A stretch of 10,416 nucleotides of DNA from Solirubrobacteraceae bacterium (GTDB lineage: Bacteria > Actinomycetota > Thermoleophilia > Solirubrobacterales > Solirubrobacteraceae). Under the pieces are notes generated by a model that did not search any database, had not been told where the DNA came from, and worked only from the letters and a program-made list of their open reading frames with translations. Both the position numbers and the translations under genes were made by a program. The stretch lies in the NCBI GenBank assembly GCA_017882405.1, contig JADGPO010000014.1, forward strand, positions 1 to 10,416, given 5' to 3'. This document shows positions 1-6,187 of the stretch, in pieces. How positions within the stretch are numbered: position 1 is the first letter of the stretch; every line of letters begins with the position of its first letter.

Positions 1-123
1 GCGATCGCCCACGGCAACCCGATCATCCTCTTCACGCCCTACTCCACCGGGATCGGCTGGCAGGTGCGCGCGCTGCACCAGGTCAAGCCGAGCTGCCGCT
101 CGCTGCCCCAGATCAACCGCTGA
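1..123 (+). CDS. C-terminal fragment of an unidentified protein (5' end outside window)
   Basis: Frame 1 is open from the first base to a TGA at 121-123 and encodes the last 40 residues of a protein. The fragment has a hydrophobic patch (NPIILFTPYSTGIG), a Trp, and one Cys near the end (KPSCRSLPQINR). The codons are GC3-rich like the neighbouring genes, which supports a real gene. I do not recognise the family and there is too little sequence to assign a function. It converges with pyrE, leaving 28 bp between the two stop codons. That gap is GC-rich and holds the palindrome CCGGCCGG but no T-run, so no convincing terminator is visible. Confidence 0.6.
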   Translation, partial: AIAHGNPIILFTPYSTGIGWQVRALHQVKPSCRSLPQINR

Positions 124-151
124 GCCGCCGTCCGGCCGGCCGTCAGCCGCA

Positions 152-703
152 TCAGCCGCGGTCCGGACGCTCGGGATAGACCTCGTCAATGGTCGTCAGC
201 GCCCGATAGGGCGCTCCGGCCGCCTCGGCGATCGCCGCACCCCCGCCGGCCAGCCGGTCGCAGATGGCCAGCACGCCGCACACCTGCAGGCCCTCGTCGC
301 GGACCGCCTGCAGGGCGCGGATCGTCGAGCCACCGGTGGTGACCACGTCCTCCACCAGCATGCAGCGGTCATCGGCACCCAGCACCGGGCCCTCGATGCG
401 GCGAGCGAGGCCGTGGGCCTTGGACTCCTTGCGCACGAAGAACGCCTTCACGTCGGCGCCCCCCGCCAGCGCCGCGCAGGCGATCGGATCGGCGCCCATC
501 GTCATCCCGCCGACGGCCGTCGCCGACCACTCGGCGGCCTGCTCGGCCACCAGCTCGGCGAGTGCGGCAAAGCCCGCCGGCAGCAGGATCGCCCGCTTGG
601 CATCGACAAGATATTGTGCCCGCCCACCGCTGGTCAGCACGACCTCGCCGATCACCAGCGCGTGCCTGCGCAGCTCGGCGAGCAGGCGCTCCCGGGCCGT
701 CAC
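152..703 (-). CDS. pyrE: Orotate phosphoribosyltransferase
   Basis: The 183-residue product joins orotate to PRPP to make orotidine 5'-monophosphate in de novo UMP synthesis, in the cytoplasm. Visible signatures are the N-terminal substrate loop LTSGGRAQYLVDAKRA (about 23-38), the flexible catalytic loop RKESKAHG (91-98, with K92, K95 and H97), and the type I PRPP-binding loop LVEDVVTTGGST (116-127) with its paired acidic residues. Length suits a short bacterial PyrE. The start is GTG at 701-703. It directly follows, in the same frame, the TAG of the upstream L,D-transpeptidase gene, so no earlier in-frame start exists. The zero-base junction and lack of a clear Shine-Dalgarno site suggest translation coupled to the upstream gene. 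No other pyr genes are in the window. Confidence 0.93.
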   Translation of the reverse strand: MTARERLLAELRRHALVIGEVVLTSGGRAQYLVDAKRAILLPAGFAALAELVAEQAAEWSATAVGGMTMGADPIACAALAGGADVKAFFVRKESKAHGLARRIEGPVLGADDRCMLVEDVVTTGGSTIRALQAVRDEGLQVCGVLAICDRLAGGGAAIAEAAGAPYRALTTIDEVYPERPDRG

Positions 704-1840
704 CTACTCGTAGACGTCGACACCGACGCCGACGCTCAGCCAGTCCCAGACCGAGATCGCATCCGTGATCGGCAGCCGCATGCAGCCGTGGCTGGCCGGA
801 TAGTCGGGCGCCGGGTCAAAGCCGTGAATGGCGTAGCCCCCGGTGAAGAAGTTCGAGTAGTACATGCCGTCCGGCAGGTAGCCCGGCGTCCTCATGTACA
901 CGTGGAAGCGACCCAGGATCGTCGGCGTGGACGGCTTGCCCGAGCTGATCGGGTAGATCGCGTAGACCTTGGAGCCGTTGACCAGCGCCAGCAGCTGGCT
1001 TCCGAGGTTGCCCTCGACGTGCTTGCCGTCGCCGGGATAGCGGACCTTGAAGGCGCCGCGGCCGGCCAGCAGCTCCGACACCGTCAGGCCGTCGAGGCCC
1101 TGCGAGGTGCCGTGGCCCAGCAGACGGTGGTAGGCGTCGATCGCCAGACCCGTCTTCTCGTCGTAGACGCCCGACTGCGGGATGTAGACGTGCACCGCGG
1201 CCAGCTTCTGCTGGATCAGCGCCACGAACGAGCCCGTCGCGCCGAAGCCGGCGTGGGTGTCCAGCGAGGCCACTCCTCGCGAGGCCGCGAAGCCCAGCAT
1301 CTGCGCGGTGCGCTTGTGCGTGACCCGGAGGTGGATGACGCCCGCGTTGGGGGCCTTGATGACCGTGGCGAAGCGCCCGTACTTCTTGTTGGGCGAGGGC
1401 TTGATCCGCAGGCGCTCGGTCTTGAGCAGCTTGTGGCCGAGGAATGCCCTGACCGTCACCCACTGACCGGGGACGTAGGGACGGACGGCTCCTGTGAGGT
1501 GCATGCCGCGGTCGGGGACGATCACCGTCCTGCGGTGCACGTAGAAGGCGTCGAGCAGGTACAGCTTGGCCTTGGCCTTGACCGCGGGGCTCGTGGCCGG
1601 CGGCGCCGGCGTCGTCTTGGTAGGCGTGGTCTTGGTGGGAGTGGGCTTGGTCGGCTTCTTGGCAGGCGCGGCGGCGACCGACGCGAGCGAGCCCGACGAG
1701 CTGGCCAGCCCCGAGGCTGACTTGACAGCACGGGCGGTGGTCGCGGACGAGGAACCGGCGACGGCGACGCCGGCACACAGCCCCAGCGACGCGGTGGCGG
1801 CGGCCAGGACCGCCGAGCAGAAGGCGAGATGACGACGCAT
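704..1840 (-). CDS. Secreted L,D-transpeptidase (ErfK/YbiS/YcfS/YnhG fold) with peptidoglycan-binding-like domain
   Basis: This 378-residue protein probably forms 3-3 crosslinks in peptidoglycan outside the membrane. It begins with MRRH and a hydrophobic Ala-rich signal segment (about 5-28, export inferred). A Ser/Ala stretch and a Lys/Thr/Pro linker (60-90) follow. Residues 92-185 are beta-rich and Ig-like in pattern (GAVRPYVPGQWVTVRAF). Residues 200-260 resemble a PG_binding_1 domain (GVYDEKTGLAIDAYHRLLG). The C-terminal YkuD domain (about 265-378) carries H339 (AIHG) and the catalytic motif S350-H351-G352-C353-M354-R355, with C353 as nucleophile. All core motif residues are intact. The ATG at 1838-1840 has no Shine-Dalgarno sequence. 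It lies 79 bp downstream of the CPBP gene, with a possible -10 hexamer close by. It abuts pyrE with no spacer. Function is confident from family motifs; the crosslinking chemistry is inferred. Confidence 0.92.
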   Translation of the reverse strand: MRRHLAFCSAVLAAATASLGLCAGVAVAGSSSATTARAVKSASGLASSSGSLASVAAAPAKKPTKPTPTKTTPTKTTPAPPATSPAVKAKAKLYLLDAFYVHRRTVIVPDRGMHLTGAVRPYVPGQWVTVRAFLGHKLLKTERLRIKPSPNKKYGRFATVIKAPNAGVIHLRVTHKRTAQMLGFAASRGVASLDTHAGFGATGSFVALIQQKLAAVHVYIPQSGVYDEKTGLAIDAYHRLLGHGTSQGLDGLTVSELLAGRGAFKVRYPGDGKHVEGNLGSQLLALVNGSKVYAIYPISSGKPSTPTILGRFHVYMRTPGYLPDGMYYSNFFTGGYAIHGFDPAPDYPASHGCMRLPITDAISVWDWLSVGVGVDVYE

Positions 1841-1848
1841 GGGCGGGT

Positions 1849-1854
1849 AGTAAA
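1849..1854 (-). promoter_or_regulatory. Possible -10 hexamer (TTTACT) for the L,D-transpeptidase gene
   Basis: On the minus strand TTTACT lies 8 nt before the ATG in the 79-bp gap. No Shine-Dalgarno sequence is present, so a leaderless transcript is possible. No good -35 match at 17-bp spacing is seen. The gene may equally be read through from the upstream CPBP gene. Confidence 0.22.
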
Positions 1855-1919
1855 TCAGTCAACCAACTCCCGGGGGGCCGGTCGCTCGTCCCGCACGCCC
1901 GCTTGCAGCCGGGCGCGGA

Positions 1920-2753
1920 TCAGGCCGGCCGCCGAGCGCGGGCCCCCAGCGGCCACACCACGATGGCGATCACCGCCCACGAGGCGACGATCAGCCCGAC
2001 GATCGCGGGGGCCGACCAGTGCAGCTGATTGACCCCCAGGGCGAGCGCGTTGTTGGCCGAGTGCAGGGCCATGCCGGGATACAGCGAGCCGGTCCGCCAG
2101 TACATGAGACACAGCACGAACCCCAGAAAGCCCAGCGGGATCAGGTACTGAGAGGAGGCCGACCCCGTGTGGGCCAGGCCGAACAGGATCCCGGTGATGA
2201 CCGCGGCGATCCAGGGACCGAGGTTGGCCCCCAGGACGGGCACCGCCAGCCGGCGCAGCCCTCCGAAGAAGAACCCCCGGAAGAAGAACTCCTCCGCGAT
2301 CGGCGCGATCGCGCACACGAACACCGAGGCGGCCACCAGCGCCGCGGTGCTGTGATTGACGCCCAGCTCGCTGGGGAGCTTGTCGGTGCCGTGGAGCTTG
2401 AACAGCGCGGCGTAGACGGCGGTCAGCACGTAGTAGCCGACGGCCGCGGACACGAACGCCACGATCGCCGTGCGCCACCGCACGGGCCGGAAGCCGAAGT
2501 CGGCCGCCCGTGGCCGGCGCTCGGACGCCACTGAGGCCAGCCAGATCGCGGCAGCCACGAACCCCAGGTCGAACACGATGTCGCCTACGATCGCCACGGC
2601 GGGCGTGGGGTGCGAGATGCTCGAGCCGCCGAGGCGGCCCAGCACGTCGACCACGATCGAGCCGGCGGCGCCCAGCATCAGCCCGAGGACCACGCCGGCG
2701 GGCGCTGTCCACAGGCGCCACGGCGGTAGATCCTCCGACCACGACTCGGGCAT
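1920..2753 (-). CDS. CPBP (Abi/CAAX-like) family intramembrane metalloprotease
   Basis: This 277-residue protein is a multi-pass membrane protein with hydrophobic segments near 17-38, 52-73, 96-118, 138-152, 178-192, 203-218 and 248-268. The CPBP/Rce1-like core motifs are intact: E154-E155 and R159 in EEFFFRG, H195 in FGLAH, and H231/N234 in ALHSANN. These are the expected metal-binding and catalytic positions, so proteolytic activity is likely; the substrate is unknown. Family members process prenylated proteins in eukaryotes and act in bacteriocin immunity or stress roles in bacteria; nothing here favours one role. The ATG at 2751-2753 comes 9 bp after the HAD gene's stop with no visible Shine-Dalgarno site, which suggests coupling. 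The gene ends with TGA and a weak GCCCG/CGGGC inverted repeat sits just after it. Confidence 0.9.
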   Translation of the reverse strand: MPESWSEDLPPWRLWTAPAGVVLGLMLGAAGSIVVDVLGRLGGSSISHPTPAVAIVGDIVFDLGFVAAAIWLASVASERRPRAADFGFRPVRWRTAIVAFVSAAVGYYVLTAVYAALFKLHGTDKLPSELGVNHSTAALVAASVFVCAIAPIAEEFFFRGFFFGGLRRLAVPVLGANLGPWIAAVITGILFGLAHTGSASSQYLIPLGFLGFVLCLMYWRTGSLYPGMALHSANNALALGVNQLHWSAPAIVGLIVASWAVIAIVVWPLGARARRPA

Positions 2754-2762
2754 CGTTGGAGA

Positions 2763-3461
2763 CTACGGCCAGCTCAGCTCGGCGAGGCTGGCGATCGTCT
2801 CCACTCCCGGTTCGCGGCTGCCGTCGCGGCGCAGCAGCAGCGCCCCGATCCCAGACGCGCGGGCGCCCGCGACGTCCTCGGAGAGGCTGTCGCCGACGTG
2901 GCGCGCGTGGCGGGCAGGATCGTGGTCGACGCCGGCCAGTGCCAGCGCGTGGCGGAAGATCGCCGGCTCGGGCTTGCGCGCCCCCACCGCCGCCGAGGTG
3001 ACCACCCCGTCGACGAGCGGCGCCAGGCCGACGCGCTCCAGCACCTCGAGCAGTGACACGTCCCAGTTGGAGACCACGATCACCCGCGCGCCCTTCGTAC
3101 GGGCGGTCGCCAGCGCCTCGCGGGCGTCGTCGTAGGGCTCGAAGCGCAGCGCCTCCAGAAGCGCCTCGGTCCGGGCGTCGTCGTCGACGCTCGTCAGCGC
3201 AGGGTGGGCCTGATCCAGGGTCCCGAACAGCACCTGCGCGCAGCGGCGGCGCAGCTGCGCCAGGCTGTCGGCGTCGCGCCCGGAGTCCATGTGCGCCCGG
3301 TAGAACGCGATCTCGGCGCCCAGCGCATGCCGGGCGTCGGCCTCGGTCACGGTGACGCCGAAGCGACGCTCCAGCACCGCCGCCAGCACCGGAGCGGGGG
3401 CGGCCAGCGAGACGAGCGTCCCCATCCCGTCGATCAGCAGCGCCGGTCGGTCGCGTTGCAT
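2763..3461 (-). CDS. HAD-superfamily (subfamily IA-like) hydrolase
   Basis: This is a cytoplasmic 232-residue protein with all four HAD motif regions. Motif I is LLIDGMGTLV with nucleophile D11. Motif II is VIVVSNWD with S131. Motif III has K163 (ARKPEPAIF). Motif IV is GDSLSED with D191 and D196. A helical cap (about 20-105) sits between motifs I and II. Residue 13, usually the general acid/base Asp of HAD phosphatases (DxDxT), is Met. The D-x-(non-Asp)-G-T pattern is also seen in L-2-haloacid dehalogenases (DAYGT), so the reaction cannot be named; a phosphatase, a dehalogenase or an altered activity are all possible. The gene is first in the minus-strand series and divergent from the PBP gene. 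Its ATG has no Shine-Dalgarno site. Confidence 0.88.
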   Translation of the reverse strand: MQRDRPALLIDGMGTLVSLAAPAPVLAAVLERRFGVTVTEADARHALGAEIAFYRAHMDSGRDADSLAQLRRRCAQVLFGTLDQAHPALTSVDDDARTEALLEALRFEPYDDAREALATARTKGARVIVVSNWDVSLLEVLERVGLAPLVDGVVTSAAVGARKPEPAIFRHALALAGVDHDPARHARHVGDSLSEDVAGARASGIGALLLRRDGSREPGVETIASLAELSWP

Positions 3462-3469
3462 GGCTCAAT

Positions 3470-3475
3470 TCGATA
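3470..3475 (-). promoter_or_regulatory. Candidate -10 (TATCGA) for the HAD hydrolase operon
   Basis: On the minus strand TATCGA lies 8 nt before the ATG. This is the geometry expected of a leaderless actinobacterial transcript, and there is no Shine-Dalgarno site. No convincing -35 is seen, so the call is weak. Confidence 0.28.
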
Positions 3476-3513
3476 GCAGGAGGCGGAATCGGGGAGCCGA
3501 AAACCCTCCCAGC

Positions 3514-3519
3514 TACACT
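3514..3519 (+). promoter_or_regulatory. Candidate -10 (TACACT) for the class A PBP gene
   Basis: The sequence GCTACACTGG lies in the divergent spacer and matches a TANNNT -10 hexamer. Transcription would begin near 3525-3527, giving a leader of about 50 nt to the ATG at 3578. The leader contains a minimal ATG-CTG-TGA (3537-3545). No clear -35 hexamer is visible at 17 bp. Confidence 0.33.
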
Positions 3520-3577
3520 GGCGAAGGCGCTCAAGCATGCTGTGAGAGCCCCGTGCCGGGCAGCCGCCCAGCCAATC

Positions 3578-5842
3578 ATGAGCCGACGTGATCGACAGCG
3601 CCGCCGCCGGCGCAACCGCGGATCCCCGCTCAAGCGCGTGTTTGGCCTGGGGGCGGTGCTGGTCATCTGCGGGATCGCGGTCGGCGCCCTCGCGATCACC
3701 GGCTGGGTTGTCAACGTCGCCCACTCGGCGCCCGACCTGGGCTCGCTGAAGCCCAACATCCCCGGCTCACCCTCGCAGGTGTTCGCCGCCGACGGGACCT
3801 CGCTGGGCTACATCTGGTCGCCCAGCGTGCACACGCCGCTGGCCGGCAGCCAGATCCCCACGCGGGTCAAGCAGGCGACGGTGGCGATCGAGGACCGCCG
3901 CTTCTACCAGCACGGCGCACTCGATTACCAAGGCATCGTCCGCGCGGCCATCAAGGACACCGTCAACGGCCAGCAGCTGCAGGGCGCCTCGACGCTGACG
4001 ATGCAGCTGGTCGACAACGTCTACCTGCCCAAGCGCTTCCAGGCCGCCCGCCAGAAGCACGATCTCAAGTACAAGATCGTGCAGGCCAAGCTGGCCGAGC
4101 AGCTGGAGGGCCGGCGCAGCAAGAACTGGATCCTCGACAACTACCTCAACGACGTGCCGTACGGGACGGTGCGCGGCCAGACCGCCTACGGCGTCGGCGC
4201 CGCCGCGCAGATGTTCTTCGACAAGCCGGTCTCCAAGCTGACCCTCGACCAGGCGGCGCTGCTCGCCGGACTGCCGCAGGCGCCGTCCGCGTACAACCCG
4301 TTCATCGACTCCCAGGCCGCGCGCAGCCGCCGCAACGAGGTTCTGCAGGCGATGGTCAACGCCGGCGACATCACCCAGGCGCGGGCCAATGCCGCCGCCC
4401 GGCGCAAGCTGGCGGTCAAGTCGGACAACCGCTATTCGGTCAAGAAGGAGCCCTACGTCTTCGACTACATCCAGCAGGCCGTGGCCCGGGACCTGTGCCC
4501 CCGGACGCCCAACCACTGCCCGCGGATGAACCAGGGCGGGATGAAGATCTACACGACCGTCGACCTGCGCAAGCAGGCACTGGCGCGCCAGGCGATCGTC
4601 AACCATGAGTCGCTGCTGGCCGCGCAGGGCGGCCCCGGGTCAGCCGCGGCGGGCCTGGCCTCGGTCAATCCCGCCAACGGCCACATCCTGGCGATCGCCT
4701 CCTCGTCGGACTACAGCCAGACGAATTTCGACTACGCCACCCAGGCCCACCGCCAGCCCGGCTCGTCGTTCAAGGTGTTCGTGCTGATGACCCTGATCCA
4801 CGACTTCCACGGCAACCCCAACGACACCTACTACACGTCCAGGCCCCTGGCCCCCGGCTGGCTGCCCGGCTACCCGACCTATGACGTGCACACCGCCGAG
4901 GACTCCTACCAGGGCAACATCAACATCACCAAGGCCACCGTGCTCTCCGACAACACCGTGTTCGCGCAGCTCGACGCCGATCTGACTCCCGAGAAGGTGA
5001 CCGCCACCGCCCACGCGATGGGCGTCACCACGCACCTGGACTCGCTGCCCGCCGAGGCGATCGGCGGCCTGACCACCGGCGTCACCCCGCTGGAGATGGC
5101 CGACGCCTACTCGACGCTGGCCAACGGCGGCAGCCACGTGCCAGCCACGATCATCAACAAGGTCGTTTTCCAGGACGGCAGCGCCGATGACTTCGGCAAC
5201 CCCAAGCAGACCCGCGTCTTCACTCCGGGCGAGGCCTACGAGGGCACGACGGTGCTCAAGGGCGTCATCACCAGCGGCACCGGCACGGCCGCCGGCTACG
5301 GCTGCCCGGCCGCCGGCAAGACCGGTACCGCCAACAATCTCTCGAACGCCTGGTTCGTCGGCTACACGCCGCGCATGTCGACCGCCGTGTGGGTCGGCTA
5401 TCCGCAGGGCAACAGCATCCCGATGGCCGACGGCTTCGGCGGCGCCCTGGCCGCGCCGATCTGGCACGACTACATGCAGACGGCGTCCAGCAGCTACTGC
5501 GGCGACTTCCCCACGCCCGCGGTGCCGTTCCAGGGAACCGCGTACTTCGGCAACTACGCCCAGACCGGCGGCTCCAGCACCGTCTCCCCCGGCAGCGGAC
5601 AGTCGAGCCCCAACGGCGGCGCCGCGGTCCCGGGTCAGACCACGACGACCACCACCAACTCGTACAACAACCCCACCCTGTACGCCCACCCGCCCCAGAC
5701 CGGAAACGGCAAAGCCAACGGCAACGGCGGCACCGGCGGCGGGAACGGGGGCGGCAACCGCGGCAACCGCGGCAACCGCGGCGGTGGTCGCGGTGGTGGC
5801 GGTGGTTCCGGTGCCTCGGGCGGCACCGGCCTCTCGCACTGA
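3578..5842 (+). CDS. Class A penicillin-binding protein (bifunctional transglycosylase/transpeptidase)
   Basis: This 754-residue membrane-anchored enzyme polymerises glycan strands from lipid II and crosslinks stem peptides. In order it has an Arg-rich cytoplasmic tail (1-20), one membrane helix (21-44), a GT51 domain (about 65-245) and a transpeptidase domain (about 350-635). GT51 shows E105 in EDRRFYQH, GASTLTMQL at 136-144 (commonly GGSTITQQL), and the KLAEQLE...YLN region. The penicillin-binding motifs are complete: S396-S-F-K399, S457-D-N459 and K581-T-G583. Cysteines 307/314 and 576/641 could form disulfides. The tail (660-754) is low-complexity Ser/Thr/Asn then Gly/Asn/Arg. I chose ATG 3578 because it precedes the basic tail and helix directly. 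A GTG at 3542 would add 12 residues (766 in all) and cannot be excluded. Neither start has a clear Shine-Dalgarno site. Confidence 0.95.
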   Translation: MSRRDRQRRRRRNRGSPLKRVFGLGAVLVICGIAVGALAITGWVVNVAHSAPDLGSLKPNIPGSPSQVFAADGTSLGYIWSPSVHTPLAGSQIPTRVKQATVAIEDRRFYQHGALDYQGIVRAAIKDTVNGQQLQGASTLTMQLVDNVYLPKRFQAARQKHDLKYKIVQAKLAEQLEGRRSKNWILDNYLNDVPYGTVRGQTAYGVGAAAQMFFDKPVSKLTLDQAALLAGLPQAPSAYNPFIDSQAARSRRNEVLQAMVNAGDITQARANAAARRKLAVKSDNRYSVKKEPYVFDYIQQAVARDLCPRTPNHCPRMNQGGMKIYTTVDLRKQALARQAIVNHESLLAAQGGPGSAAAGLASVNPANGHILAIASSSDYSQTNFDYATQAHRQPGSSFKVFVLMTLIHDFHGNPNDTYYTSRPLAPGWLPGYPTYDVHTAEDSYQGNINITKATVLSDNTVFAQLDADLTPEKVTATAHAMGVTTHLDSLPAEAIGGLTTGVTPLEMADAYSTLANGGSHVPATIINKVVFQDGSADDFGNPKQTRVFTPGEAYEGTTVLKGVITSGTGTAAGYGCPAAGKTGTANNLSNAWFVGYTPRMSTAVWVGYPQGNSIPMADGFGGALAAPIWHDYMQTASSSYCGDFPTPAVPFQGTAYFGNYAQTGGSSTVSPGSGQSSPNGGAAVPGQTTTTTTNSYNNPTLYAHPPQTGNGKANGNGGTGGGNGGGNRGNRGNRGGGRGGGGGSGASGGTGLSH
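5753..5779 (+). repeat. Three perfect 9-bp tandem repeats in the PBP tail
   Basis: The unit GGCAACCGC occurs three times in a row and encodes Gly-Asn-Arg three times. It continues into GGN-rich codons encoding poly-Gly with one Arg. Copy number could vary by slippage without changing the reading frame. Confidence 0.9.
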
Positions 5843-5868
5843 ACCCGTCCCCTCCCGGCCCCTACTGG

Positions 5869-5874
5869 TAGCCT
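5869..5874 (+). promoter_or_regulatory. Candidate -10 (TAGCCT) upstream of infA
   Basis: GGTAGCCT lies 55 nt before the infA ATG, in the 87-bp gap after the PBP gene, and resembles the other TANNNT hexamers in this window. No -35 is evident. If real, infA and thiL could be transcribed independently of the PBP gene. Confidence 0.28.
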
Positions 5875-5902
5875 CGTCGGCGAGGTCGTGCGATGAAGCA
5901 CG
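5872..5902 (+). promoter_or_regulatory. Two adjacent short inverted repeats in the infA upstream region
   Basis: CCTCG-TCGG-CGAGG (5872-5885) and CGTGC-GATGAA-GCACG (5887-5902) are perfect 5-bp stems placed back to back ahead of the infA ribosome binding site. No T-run follows, so they do not look like an intrinsic terminator. The first would span the start point predicted from the -10 at 5869; the second would lie in the mRNA leader. Their role is unknown and short stems are common in GC-rich DNA. Confidence 0.3.
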
Positions 5903-5912
5903 CCCTGAACCG

Positions 5913-5919
5913 AGAAGGG
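5913..5919 (+). promoter_or_regulatory. Ribosome binding site of infA
   Basis: AGAAGGG lies 10 nt before the ATG at 5930. It is the clearest Shine-Dalgarno-type site in the plus-strand series and supports this start. Confidence 0.6.
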
Positions 5920-5929
5920 TCTGAGCTGC

Positions 5930-6151
5930 ATGCCGAAGGAAGAGAAGGTCGAGCTGGAGGGCGAGGTGGTCGAGGCGCTGCCCAACGCGATGTTCCGCGT
6001 CAAGCTCGACAACATGGATCGCGTCGTGCTCGGTCACGTGGCCGGCAAGATGCGCCGCTTCCGGATCCGCATCCTGCCCGGTGACCGGGTTCGCGTCGAG
6101 CTGTCGCCGTACGACCTCGACCGCGCGCGGATCGTCTACCGCCACCGCTGA
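5930..6151 (+). CDS. infA: Translation initiation factor IF-1
   Basis: The 73-residue product is a full-length single OB-fold (S1-like) protein that binds the 30S A-site during initiation. The family core is plain: [17 protein letters not shown] (10-26), then [18 protein letters not shown] and VELSPYDL near the end. It differs from the usual consensus in the middle. [11 protein letters not shown] replaces the common N-G-H-x-V-L-A-H-I-S, and RRFRIRI replaces RKHYIRI. The ATG at 5930 is supported by the upstream AGAAGGG. It lies 36 bp before thiL, not beside rpmJ/rpsM/rpsK as in the usual ribosomal cluster, so it may be a second IF-1 copy. That last point is inference. Confidence 0.93.
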   Translation: MPKEEKVELEGEVVEALPNAMFRVKLDNMDRVVLGHVAGKMRRFRIRILPGDRVRVELSPYDLDRARIVYRHR

Positions 6152-6187
6152 TTCGCGCCCGCCCCGCCGGTCGGTGACGCCGAGGCG

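Noticed and set aside
124..151. Possible bidirectional terminator between the first gene and pyrE
   Set aside because: Only a short CCGGCCGG palindrome is present, with no adequate stem-loop or T-run.
413..1720. 435-codon open frame on the plus strand
   Set aside because: It lies opposite pyrE and the L,D-transpeptidase, both with clear family motifs. The product is Arg/Gly/Val-rich with no domain, as expected from antisense of GC3-rich genes.
1897..1914. GCCCG/CGGGC inverted repeat after the CPBP gene as a terminator
   Set aside because: A 5-bp stem with an 8-nt loop and no T-run is expected by chance at this GC content.
1855..3759. 634-codon open frame on the minus strand
   Set aside because: It is an alternative frame across the CPBP and HAD genes and into the divergent spacer. 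The Arg/Gly-rich product lacks motifs.
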